A stretch of DNA of 64,000 bases from Adineta steineri. Taxonomy: Eukaryota > Rotifera > Eurotatoria > Adinetida > Adinetidae. Location of the stretch: the NCBI GenBank assembly GCA_905250115.1, contig CAJNOI010000030.1, positions 645,054 to 709,053 of the forward strand, in the 5' to 3' direction. The notes beneath the pieces were generated by a model. The model saw only the letters and a program-made list of their open reading frames with translations. It was not told the origin of the DNA and searched no databases. Position numbers and translations under genes: made by a program. Below are positions 21,976 to 35,892 of this stretch, in pieces (within the stretch, counting starts at the first letter, position 1; the number at the start of each line of letters is the position of its first letter).

Positions 21976-22856
21976 ACATTTAGATAATGATATAACATAA
22001 ATATATACTCAAATCGCATCCCTATACTTTTAAAAAGCATCAACAACATGACATAATTTCCATAGTCAATATTTTCGATTCATTTTTCATTCAATAAAAA
22101 ATGCATAGTTATTCTTGATAAAAAAAATTCATGTAGTTTACAAATGTATCAGCCATGATCTATAGTAGACGAAATCATCTTGATGAATGCCTTAAGTTTG
22201 TAAAGTCTTTTATTTTGAACTAATCGATTTGTGCATCATATAATTCTAATAACAAATGAAGTAAGAAGAGCACATGTGATGATTCATATCTGGTTGATAT
22301 ACTAGTGTACTCACCATTTCATACTTACGTAAACTGAAAAGTTTTCTTCAAGCTTCATATATTGGACCTTGGAAATAAAATAATATAGATATTTGTGTTT
22401 GAATAGCATTATCCTGTCGATTTTTATAAAGTATAATGTCTTCGACAGAATACCTATTTCCAACTTTTATATCTTCTACAACATCAAACATAAGAACAGA
22501 AAGAAAAAAAATTCTTGAAGGTTATTTTTTTTGCTTCATCAAAATATATAGTAAAATTTCTTTTCGCGGATTATTTTAGTGACTGGTAAACGCACAAATA
22601 CTTAACCATTTTTTTTTCGTTTTCTGCTTATTACTGAGAAATGTTTTTGTCGATGTTCGTTTGTTTTTCATAATAACATCTACAGTTGTTAACGAAAAAG
22701 GCGTTGTCGCCCAATCGAAAAAATACAAAAAAAATCTAGATAAAGAATAGAGACCTTATAAAATGATCAACTTTCATAATTCTTTCATTCACAAATTTTA
22801 ACCAAGCAAGCCAAATGCAACACATTCACATTACAAATAACAGATAATCATAGTCA
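21976..22856. other. Intergenic upstream of ART-TPR gene 1
   Basis: About 0.9 kb of AT-rich DNA holding the 3' end of the kinesin gene and the presumed promoter of ART-TPR gene 1. No element recognised. An open frame on the minus strand at 21816-22049 is the shadow of the kinesin exon. Confidence 0.4.
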
Positions 22857-24782
22857 ATGACAACTAACAAATCAAGTGACACAAAAGAAACTCACCCACA
22901 ATCTGGGGTCTCCACGAGAGCAACTGCAAATCGACGTATGAACATGCAAAGAATGCAAAATGTTCTCCTCATTTGGTTGGACAACAATATTAATGAAAAT
23001 AATGCTGATTGTAGTAATACAATCACACAATTAAAACGTGTAGTTAACAACATAAACACGTTTACGGATGGTGAAGAATGTGTTACATTTATTCAAACCA
23101 TCAAAAACAACAAAATATGTATGATTGTTTCTGGTTCACTTGGAAAACATATTATGCCTCATGTACATGATATGTCTCAATTAGACACCATTTTTGTATT
23201 TTGTAACAATCAACAATGGCATAAACAATGGGCTAAAGAATGGCCTAAGATAAAAGGAGTTTTCACAGACATAACATCAATCTGTGAAGCACTTAAACAA
23301 GCTTCTCTCCAATGTGAACAAAATACCATTTCAATTAGCTTTGTGGCATCAAACAAAAAGTTGGATCAATTAGATCCGTCATTTATGTATTCTCAGATCT
23401 TGAAAGAGATCCTATTAACCATCAACTTCGAAGACAAACATTTCAAAGAATTTATTAGTTATTGTCGTGAAGTATATGGTGATGATGAAAATGAATTAAA
23501 GAATGTTAATCAACTACAAACAACATACAAAAACAACATACCAATATGGTGGTATACATGGGATGCATTTTTATATCGTATGCTCAATCAAGCACTAAGA
23601 CACATGGATGTTGATATGATTATTCGAATGGGCTTCTTCATTAAGGATCTACATTGTGATATTCAACGACTATATTCTGAACAATTTGATGGCCATCAAT
23701 CAGGTACATCATTTACAGTTTATCGTGGACAAGGTCTTTCGAAAGAGGATTTCACCGAAATGACAAAAACTAAAGGTGGACTTCTTTCATTTAATAACTT
23801 TCTATCAACTAGTAAAAATCGTGATATTTCTCTTGACTTTGCACAACAAGCTGCTACAAATCCTGATCTTGTTGGAATACTATTTGTTATGTCAATTAAT
23901 TCTGCGCGCTCGACAACTCCATTTGCTTCTGCCACAGGTGTTAGTTATTTTCATACAGAAGATGAAGTTCTTTTCTCTATGCATACGATTTTTCGTATTG
24001 GAGATATTAAACCAATGAATGGAAATAATCAGCTCTATCAAGTGAATTTATCATTGACCAACAACAATGATCAAGATCTTCGTGCTCTTACTGATCAGAT
24101 TCGGGAAGAGACCTTTCCAAATTCGAGAGGATGGTACAGATTAGGTCAATTGCTATTTAAAATGGCTCAGTTTAATAAGGCTCAAGAAGTGTATGAAGTT
24201 TTACTTCTTCATACAACAAATGAGAGTGACAAAGCACCTATTTATAATCAACTAGGTATGATCAAACGTAATCAGAGAGAATATTCAGAAGCACTTACAT
24301 GTTATAAAAAATCACTTGATATCTATCAGAAAACACTTCCTTCCAATCATCTTAGTTTGGCTAATCCCTATAACAACATCGGTATTGTGTTTAGAAACAT
24401 GGGTGATTATCCAAAGGCACTTTCGTCTTATGAAAAAGCCCTTGAAATTCGACAACAATCACTTCCTCCCAATCATCCTGATTTGGGTGCTTCCTATAAC
24501 AACATCGGTTTTGTGTATGACAGCATGGGTGATTATCCAAAAGCACTTTGTTATTTCGAGAAAGATCTTGCAATTCTACAACAATCACTTCCTTTCAATC
24601 ATCCTGATTTGGGTGATTCCTGTAACAAAATCGGTACAGTGTATGAGAATATGAGCAACTATGCAAAAGCACATTCATTTTATGAACTTGCTGTACAAAT
24701 TGGACAACAATCATTACCAGCAAATCATCCTCATCTTCAGCGGTACAGAAAAAACCTCGAACGTATGAAAAAGAAATTATAA
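22857..24782 (+). CDS. ADP-ribosyltransferase-TPR protein (copy 1)
   Basis: An intronless gene of 641 codons. Three parts are visible. (1) Residues ~30-210: an alpha/beta-looking domain (VLLIWLDNNI, MIVSGSLGKHI, DTIFVFCNN, WPKIKGVFTDI) that I cannot name. (2) Residues ~220-420: a mono-ADP-ribosyltransferase domain with the R-S-ExE triad: VYRGQ (Arg290), FLSTS (Ser317) and TEDEVLF (Glu368-x-Glu370). In this family ExE marks arginine-directed transfer of ADP-ribose from NAD+. (3) Residues ~425-641: five or six TPRs of 42 residues of the kinesin-light-chain type (core YNNIG.VY..MGDYPKAL..YEKAL.IRQQSLP.NHP.L), a protein-binding platform. No signal peptide, so it should act in the cytosol. Many such ART-TPR genes occur in bdelloid rotifers; their substrates are unknown to me. 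The copy at 35.9 kb is a close paralogue. Confidence 0.88.
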   Translation: MTTNKSSDTKETHPQSGVSTRATANRRMNMQRMQNVLLIWLDNNINENNADCSNTITQLKRVVNNINTFTDGEECVTFIQTIKNNKICMIVSGSLGKHIMPHVHDMSQLDTIFVFCNNQQWHKQWAKEWPKIKGVFTDITSICEALKQASLQCEQNTISISFVASNKKLDQLDPSFMYSQILKEILLTINFEDKHFKEFISYCREVYGDDENELKNVNQLQTTYKNNIPIWWYTWDAFLYRMLNQALRHMDVDMIIRMGFFIKDLHCDIQRLYSEQFDGHQSGTSFTVYRGQGLSKEDFTEMTKTKGGLLSFNNFLSTSKNRDISLDFAQQAATNPDLVGILFVMSINSARSTTPFASATGVSYFHTEDEVLFSMHTIFRIGDIKPMNGNNQLYQVNLSLTNNNDQDLRALTDQIREETFPNSRGWYRLGQLLFKMAQFNKAQEVYEVLLLHTTNESDKAPIYNQLGMIKRNQREYSEALTCYKKSLDIYQKTLPSNHLSLANPYNNIGIVFRNMGDYPKALSSYEKALEIRQQSLPPNHPDLGASYNNIGFVYDSMGDYPKALCYFEKDLAILQQSLPFNHPDLGDSCNKIGTVYENMSNYAKAHSFYELAVQIGQQSLPANHPHLQRYRKNLERMKKKL

Positions 24783-25217
24783 TTGCCTTCTGTACTTTTT
24801 TTGAAAGTAAAATAAAACCAGTGAAAAAGAAAATGTGTCTCTATTAAAACTCTGTTCTTGTTGAGAACACAATATGGCCAGTAATTGTTTATATATTCTG
24901 TTAGGGAAGCGTAGATATAAATAGTTCATGATATTTCATGGTTGAGACATGTCTTTTGTTCGTTATAATCATCAAGTTTTTATTTCTTACATACAATAAC
25001 TTTTCAATATGAATATTATGTTTAGTGATATTCTAGAAAAACATTACAACTAAATCTAAATATTTATTTGATTTTCGAATGAATATGGTTAAAGATAAAC
25101 AATCTGTGTTGACTATGTTTCATCAAATTTCTTTCACTCATTAAATGTATACACAAAGAAAAAATGATAATAATAAAATAAAAGAAAAACGCATATGCTC
25201 ATTTGTCCTTATAGTTA
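24783..25217. other. Intergenic, 3' flank shared with copy 2
   Basis: The first ~160 bp resemble the 3' flank of ART-TPR copy 2 (shared 'aacacaatatg' and 'gtttatatattctgttag' blocks), so the duplication extended beyond the gene. The resemblance stops near 24940, where a dispersed repeat copy starts. The rest is the AT-rich space before the end of the minus-strand STPG2 gene. Confidence 0.6.
24942..25006 (+). repeat. Dispersed direct repeat, copy 2
   Basis: Second copy of the ~65-bp repeat found at 18843-18907, same orientation, about five mismatches. It starts where the homology between the 3' flanks of the two ART-TPR genes ends. Confidence 0.75.
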
Positions 25218-28200
25218 TTAAGCATGAACAGTCACTTCTTCATTATTTCCATTACCAACTATGGGTTGATCAAGTGATGTAGATATTTTATCTTCACGTA
25301 AAGCGCGATTTTGTAGTTTTGCTAAAACTGGATTATTCAATGTTGTATTAAACGTACCACGAAGAACAGTATCTTGAAGAAGTGGTGATAACTAAACAAA
25401 AGAAAAAATATATTCATTGAATTTTGTTAGTTCATTTTGTTCTTACTTCATAATCTGCAGGACCTGGTAATTTTGAAGTCTCATAACGAAAACGAACATC
25501 ACGTGTAGGTGCAATACCACGTGGTGCATTTTCATTAACATAACCATCGTATGCGCCTGGACCAGGTGTATCGTTAAATGCATCACCAGCAAATGTTCGT
25601 TTAGCTGCACTTAAAAATTGAGCATGTCTTTTACGTGCATTTTTCGAACGTGGTGGTTGTCTATGAGAAGATGTTAGTGCATGATAAGCACGTGTTACAT
25701 CATAAGCTGTTGGTCCCGGAATATCCTTTGTAAAAAAAAAGAAAAGTAATTAAAAAGAAATCATTATCAATAATATTTATTTACTTCAACAACAAGTTCT
25801 CGAGTTGTAGTCGAAGAAAAATTTGCTGTTTGTTGTTCAATTTTTGATTTAAATGGTGTTGTTTTAATATCATAACTGCTTGGACCTAAACAAAAAATAA
25901 ATATTTAAATTATTATAATTAAATATGAAATTATTGTTTTACCAGGTTTATTATATTCATCTTTACGTATCATAGTTAATCCTCTAACAGAAGCGACATT
26001 GAATGGTGGTTTTTTACCACCATCAACAACTGCTTTTCGTAAGTTTTCATCAGTAAAACCTGAAATACGATATTGAGCAGGACCAGGAGCACTTCTAACT
26101 TTATAATCAATATTAACAAATCTTGCTGATGTTTGGTTAAATGGATTTCGTTTAAGACTTGTTGGTTTTGATTGAGTGCTATTGAATGCAGTCATGACTT
26201 TATCTGTATATGTTGCTGGACCAGGTACATCAGATGTAGTATTATCAAATCTCTAGAAAGAATAAGAAAATATTTCAATTTTTATAATAGAAAAAAACGA
26301 TTTTACTTTAGTTTGTGAACCAAATGGTGGTCGTTCAAAGTCAAGTCCAATTATATCATTTTTTGCTGGTTCTGGATCGAGCTCACGTTTAATTGTATAT
26401 TGACCTGGTCCCGGAATACTCTAATAAATAAATAAGTAGATAGATAAATCAATATTGATTGTTTTTTTTCATAAATATAAATACTTCTTTAGTAGCTGTT
26501 TTGACTACACTCTCAGGATATCTTGCAACTTGTAATTCATGTTTTCTCTCCGTTGTTTTCATATTCATATGATGAATTTCAAGTCTAATTGGTTCATTAG
26601 GATCATATTCACCTGGGCCAGGTCCTGTTTTACCAGCAAAATCTGTACGTTTACTAGAATATTTACCAAAATGAACACCATGATAAAGTTTTGTTGCATC
26701 AACTTCTACCTATTAATAATAACATATATATATTTTTTTTGGTTGTTATAAAAATCTAACGAACAGTAGGCGGTGGATTATAAAAAGCTGGACCTATAGA
26801 ACCATCTCTAGTTGGTGGTTTTTGTGGTACAAGTATTCCTGCAGTATCTTCTTCGAAACCATAAGCAAATTTGGGATCAGGAATCGATGGTGGAAGAGCT
26901 TTACGCTCATATTTAGGTAAATTTGGACGTGGCTGTGGTTGCTATTAAAATAAAAAACATACATATAAATTGAATTATACAGAAAAGAAGAGGAGCTTAC
27001 TCTATTAATATCAGTAGCAGTTACACGTGCTGATTGACTTTTACGAAGTTCATATGCGCCAGGTCCTAGAAAATTATAAAGTATATTTTTCTTCAAAACT
27101 TTAAATATATACCTGGTGTTTCTTCGGATCCTTTTGAACTAAAACGACTAGCTTTATTCCCTAATGTACTTCCTCCCTATAATACAAAGAAAAAAATCAA
27201 TACATACAATTCAATGATATACAAATTATTATTTTGTAACAGAAATAATCAAAAAAAGCTATAGCAAGAAGTAGCGGAATCATGTTTGAGTTTTATTACC
27301 GTCTAAGATTATTCATTGAATAATAGTCTGGATTAAAGAAAAATAAATAAAATTAATTTTTATTCATCTTTATGTTAATTAAAGTATCCGATTGTACTTT
27401 TCTTTTATAGAATTACGTTCTGAATGTTTCTATATTCCTACACATTCGTCCTCGAAAGATATGTCAGATGAACTGAGACGTTAAATTATTAGCAACAAAA
27501 ATGATAATATATTTCTTAATTAATCTTTATCTTATATGAATCAATGTTAAATAAAACATTCAACGGATATCCGATTTAGATGTATATATTGTCAGATAAT
27601 TTTCTATCTAATCATAATTTATATATTATGTTCTTTTTGAAAAAAAATATAGATAGAAATAAGTAAATAATATTCTCTTATTTCTTCTTTTTTTCTTCTT
27701 TTTCTTCGTCTTCTATCATTTTCTTTCTTCATCAAAAAGATTTCAGAGAACAACTCACGTTCATTCCCTTTTCAAACATTCTCAATATAACGAGTGTCAG
27801 CAAACACATAAAACAAAACTTTTTGTGTATATTTCACAATCGTATTATATAAGAAAAAATAATAATGCTCAAATCAATTATTTTTATTTTGTCAATATTA
27901 TCCTTTCTTATATTATTCATTCAAGCAAATCCACATAATCTTCATGAACAATTATCTCCTTCAACAGCAGTATTCATCAAACCAAAAGCAAATATACTAC
28001 GTCGTCTTAATCCATTAAAATTATTATTTACTGTGGCATATACACCAACACAAATTCCACATTATAAAATCGAATGGAATTTACCATTTTTAAAAACAAT
28101 GTTACTTGAAAGTACACATGTTACTAATGATGATAAAGATTTATTTTCTGAGAAATTTATTAATACAGAAAATGATTATGCTAACTGGACACCTGAACAA

Positions 28201-29044
28201 CATAATGAATTAGAAAGATTTACCGAAAAATATTTTAATATGTATCAATCACCCGATTTATTTTTACCATTTATTGATTGCCCTGCTTTAACTTATGCAA
28301 TAACGGATGAAATGCTCAATGATGTTCATCCGAATATCAATGAAGAAAAACGTACAAAAGTTCGAAAACAAGCAGTTGAACGCTTATGCGATTTCGAATA
28401 AAAAATAAAAGAATTTTTTTGTCTTTTACAAAAATAAAAGAAGAAGAAGATCCATTAAAAAACGGTATATTGAAGTGTACTCTATATCTGAACATCATCT
28501 AAAAAATAGATGATTACACTAAAAGCTTTTTTTGCCAGACAAGTATTTGAATAACATATAATCGACACAACAGACTCTTTACACTATGTTTTATTTGTCA
28601 GTACAAAACTCAAGAGTTAAAATATACTCGTTAAATTTTTAATTCTAAAAAAAAAAAGAACAAGAAACAATATGATTCTTACTTTAACTGTGATTACATT
28701 TGAATTTCGTAAATCATAATGACCAGGACCAGGATTTTCATCATTTGAAAATATTTGTCCACGATTTGCAAGTGATAAAAATGGAGCATAACCTTCTATT
28801 AATATTTTAACAAAAATATATATATTATTAAGAGAATATTTTAGAAATTTTCACCGTCATTTGCTTTCTTTCGCCGATGATCATATGAACCAGGACCAAC
28901 ATGATCTAATGTAGATCCTAGTGTTTGATGTAATGTACGTGGTGCTTGATCATACATCTAGAAATTTTAGAAATAAAAATCATTTGATTCCTGGAATATT
29001 TCGTAATACACTATAAAAAATGAAATTATCATTACGTGAGGCAT
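25218..29044 (-). CDS. STPG2: Sperm-tail PG-rich repeat protein 2 (STPG2-like)
   Basis: Read on the minus strand, eleven exons join in phase (28855-28957, 28683-28795, 27113-27176, 27001-27065, 26765-26941, 26485-26709, 26307-26420, 25943-26252, 25785-25885, 25447-25725, 25218-25391). A tiny first exon, ATGCCTCAC at 29036-29044, is likely; otherwise the start is the ATG at 28957. The product is about 575 residues. It opens MYDQAPRTL and continues with HVGPGSY, APFLSL and NPGPGHYDL, as I remember for vertebrate STPG2. About twelve PG-P-x-Y (SHIPPO/STPG) repeats are spread along it, for example PGPGAYEL, GPGPGEYDP and PGPGQY. Such proteins bind microtubules in ciliary axonemes and sperm tails. 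The intron 27177-28682 is much longer than the others and contains a gene on the opposite strand. Confidence 0.82.
27865..28401 (+). CDS. Secreted protein of unknown function, nested in STPG2 intron
   Basis: An intronless frame of 178 codons on the plus strand lies wholly inside an intron of the minus-strand STPG2 gene. It starts with a textbook signal peptide (MLKSIIFILSILSFLILFIQ, cleavage plausible after ..IQA) and is followed by a mature chain of about 155 residues. This is rich in charged and aromatic residues, with just two cysteines (near residues 143 and 175) that could pair. I recognise no domain. Codon use resembles its neighbours and the frame is clean, so it is probably a real gene: secreted or lumenal. 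Function is unknown. Confidence 0.6.
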   Translation: MLKSIIFILSILSFLILFIQANPHNLHEQLSPSTAVFIKPKANILRRLNPLKLLFTVAYTPTQIPHYKIEWNLPFLKTMLLESTHVTNDDKDLFSEKFINTENDYANWTPEQHNELERFTEKYFNMYQSPDLFLPFIDCPALTYAITDEMLNDVHPNINEEKRTKVRKQAVERLCDFE

Positions 29045-29821
29045 TCTATAGCGAAGTCTTTTTTCTCCCTTGACAGTCCGTGTTATTCACAATGAAAATC
29101 TTCTTTTCATTCAATAACGTACACAGAGAGATAGAACGAATAAAATATCACTAAAAGTTATAATCGTTAGATGCTTCTATAAATATCATTAAGTCTACTG
29201 ATTTAAAGATTTCTGTTCATATCGTGATGAACATGAATGACTAATCTTAAGTATCATGAAATCGTTTAATCTATGGTTTATTCTTTCATACTGATCAAAA
29301 GTAAGTTTACGTAAAAGTATTCTTAAAATACGAACTCATACGGTTATTACATAAATAACATTAATTCCGAATTTTTGATAAATATTACTTATTAATCTCG
29401 TACACGAGACTACATAAGCATTGACTAAAAACTATAGTTGCTAAGTAACATAGTAAATATTAAAATATTAGATCTCGAATTATATAATGTTTAAAAAAGT
29501 CGGTATTTACTTCGATTTATCCTTGTATTTAAACAGAACCTATATTAATTTTTTTTTATTCTAATAAAAACAAAAAAAAACTATTCTACCATTTTGAATA
29601 CAAATGTCATGGCAACGCGTGAAAACATTTCTCATATAGAGAAAATTGACATCTGACATATGATTGATTAAACATTAAGCCAATATAAAATAATTCCATT
29701 ATCTTTTGTCTTCTTCGTCTTTAGATCCAGGCATTAAATACCAAATCTCAAAAATATGCATTGAAAAATATACATATATAAAGCTGATTTTCTTTTGTCT
29801 TTTATTAAAATTACTAAAACA
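29045..29821. other. Divergent intergenic region
   Basis: About 0.8 kb between the divergent STPG2 and S6 kinase genes; both promoters should lie here. AT-rich, no recognisable element. Confidence 0.4.
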
Positions 29822-32772
<2,951 letters not shown>

Positions 32773-33940
32773 AAACTTTTTCAACGTCATCGTTGTACTA
32801 GCCGTTGATAGAATCATGTGGGTTTATATTTTTTGCATTATAAATCGAGTGCTTTATACTGATTAATAAATGAATAAATCTATAGTATCAGATCTTGAGA
32901 TGCAGATAAAAGAGAATAATGCGTATACATCTTAGATATTTATTTTTAATCTTGAATGTTTTTGCTCTGTTCTCGATTTTTAAAAACTTTAAATCGAACA
33001 TTTGACACTTTTTTTTCTAACAAAAATGAATGTTTTACTGACTTTTATATAAAGAATTAATTTCAATTTTTATGAATTTTTCTTTCGTTTTCTTTTTTAG
33101 TTATCAGTGGTCTTGTTCAAGATATTACTATCAATCGATGAGTTTCTCAATATTTGTTTTCTTACAATGCATTTCCTAAACAAACAAAAAACGATTATTT
33201 TCACTGTTGTTTCCTCTCTCCTGTGTCTTGCTTTTTGATTGTTATTATTGTTTCAGTTTAATTATATTTGTTTTCTAGTTTTTTTTCTTCTTCTTCTGTC
33301 TCTTTTCACTTATTCATGGTCGTTTGTTCTTGTTTCAAGTACTAATGTGTGCGCGTTTTTCTCATTGTTAAGATTTTGAAAAAGAAAATATATACTTATT
33401 TATTTCTAAATATATTAGTTTTTACGAGCATAACGCGGTGATGTTTTAGTCACTATTTCTTTTATTAAATAGATGAGCTAGAAATTTCGTTTAGGTGATG
33501 TATCTTGACCTTTTCCACGCTCTCTGAAAATATGAGGTTCATGTAGAAAGGTATATATTATCATGATCTTCGCCAGTTAAAGTTGATCTAAATTTATATC
33601 AGACTGCTTCGACATATGAGATATGTTTGTGGTATGGATTATATGAAGAATTCGTATATTAAAAATGGACAGAGTCAAGCAACTCTGAAAATCATGGTTA
33701 AAAACGTTTGTTTTTGAGATTACACATATATGTAGAACAAATTCAGCGATGTTTGACCATTTAATATATATTTACAAGAAATAGTTAGTTGTAATTAATA
33801 TTTTATTGTATGAAATTAGAAGAAAAATAATTTGTATAGTATAATAAATTGAAGAAATCTTGATTATTTTTCAATAGATTATACCACGCAAATTATCTCT
33901 TGTTATGCATTAATTATTATATTCTTCTGGAAAATGAATA
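32773..33940. other. Intergenic, S6 kinase 3' region
   Basis: T-rich sequence downstream of the S6 kinase stop, probably 3' untranslated region at first, then AT-rich spacer. No gene, RNA or repeat recognised. Confidence 0.4.
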
Positions 33941-34905
33941 TTATTTCAAAATCAATGAATAGAGAAGTGTTAATTGCGATAAAAACGTAGGTTGATTCTG
34001 TATTTTCAAAAGATTAGAATATAATAGTTTATTTATAAAGGAAATGTTAATTTGATGTGTAAAGTATGGTACAATCTTAGCATAAATATTTTGAATAATT
34101 TCGAATGGTTCGCTATAATGCTTATTTAAATCACTGACATATAGATGTGTATCAGCTTTGCTTAAATTTACATCAATAGAAACATATAATAAGCCTGCAT
34201 CTATTTCAATCATTCCTGAGATACCAACGAGTGTAGCTCTACTCATTGCACTAGGATGTTAATACGTGATCCGATTATTGTATGTATCAACAATGCAAAC
34301 TGTGGTTGATATAATTGTTTATCGTTGAATCTCGAATCAATTCAACCTCCTACAATGTTTTCATTGATCGAAACTCGAAGTGTAAATCTTTGAATAAGAT
34401 TTTTATAACAATCTGCAACGTATAAATATGAATGTAACTCATCAGGATAGAATTCAAAAGGATAATTAAAATATTGGCTGTCGATACCGGATATCTCTGT
34501 GTGAGCAATGACCGTACTAATATTAACGTTTGAGGTACATTTTTTCACTCAATAATGTTCTATTTCAGAGACATAACTATATTTCTATTAACATAGATAT
34601 TCGATATATGTTTATTACCTGTAACTTTCATTCCAATAAGAACTATACCAATTAAATCACCCGCACATTTATATCTTCACTAACAAGCAATGAATAAATA
34701 AAACAACTTAAATATATTTTTATAATAGAACTTACATTAGCACTACTTTCATAGTAAACAAGTTCGATTAAGACTGTTTTGACAATCTGTTGTATTTTCA
34801 TATAGACCTTCAATTAAATTTTGACTACGATATCTAAATCTATCAAAACATGTGCGAGATAGACATTGACAAGTAGAGTTTATACACAGTAAATAACGAT
34901 TAATA
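33941..34905 (-). pseudogene. Broken NHL-repeat protein gene
   Basis: On the minus strand a Cys-rich piece (about 34905-34740; CINSTCQCLSRTCF, later DCQNSLNRTC) is followed, through a donor-like site, by pieces resembling NHL beta-propeller repeats: SYLYVADCYKNLIQRFTL (34548-34342) and later THLYVSDLNKHYSEPFEII (34246-33941). Extracellular NHL-repeat proteins of this style, with an N-terminal Cys-rich stretch, are common in rotifers. Here a stop follows NRTCLL, another ends the first NHL fragment, and the pieces are in different frames with degenerate sequence between. It looks like an inactive remnant; a rescuing exon structure was not found. Confidence 0.55.
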
Positions 34906-35892
34906 TTCATTAGAGCTATCTGAAGTTTAGATAACAGAATGAAAATATAATCTCATTGTTTTCTAACGCTGTAAAAATTCTAATGCATGCAAGTACTAAC
35001 AAAGAATTTCTAATACAAATAGAACGATATGTTCAACATTTATAAACAACAGTATTATGTTGTTTAAAATACAGAAACATACACTGATTAGAGATGAGAA
35101 TGGTCAATTAAATGATTGCATTATAGTTGATTTATATATTTCAAACAAATGATTAGTATGGAAACAAATAACATATAAAAGAAGATTTTTTTATGACTTT
35201 TATTCATTTTAAAGATATATCAAGACTGGTATTTTTCTTTTGATTTACCTAAATGTATCTATTTTGTTGATCTTTCATATTTTTGATAACATTATATAAG
35301 TTACAGAATATGCACACACGTCGTCGTTGACTCCTGAAAATAAAAAGAAGATGAAAAAAGAACAATCGACAATGCATATAATAACTAAATACTTCTTTTT
35401 CTGCTTGATAGAAATGGTCTTAATCTTTTTCCTCATTTCGTTCCGACAGAAAATCTTTTTTAAAATTTTTATTACTATTCTGATATTTTTTTAATATTAT
35501 TCAGTAATCATTCGTTTGGAGCTAATAATAATTGTAAACTTTCATCAATCTGCAATAACGACTGAAAAATAATAAAATTTTCTTTAGAGATTTTTTGTAA
35601 GGACAAATATTTTCTCACAGATTACTTTTTTCAATTGTTAACAATGACCATACTTTAACGTCCTTTTCGTTTATCTGTAACTGATAAATATCTCTGATAG
35701 CACCTGTAATATTTTGTGACATATATTTAACAAACATGAAAAAACCAAGTGAAATACTGATAACAGAGAAAACAATGAAAATGATGATAAAAAGAACAAT
35801 CTCGAAAGAAAATTCTTATACTATAAAATGACACATTATTCTCATTCATTTATAAACATTTCTTCTTGAAATAGTCTACATTACAACAAACA
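34906..35892. other. Intergenic upstream of ART-TPR gene 2
   Basis: About 1 kb AT-rich DNA with the presumed promoter of ART-TPR copy 2. No clear similarity by eye to the region upstream of copy 1, so the detectable duplication starts near the coding sequence. Confidence 0.4.

Noticed and set aside
24316-24654. Repetitive open frames overlapping the TPR region (also 37322-37582 and 37439-37699)
   Set aside because: Out-of-frame readings of the 126-bp TPR units; their periodicity comes from the real gene.
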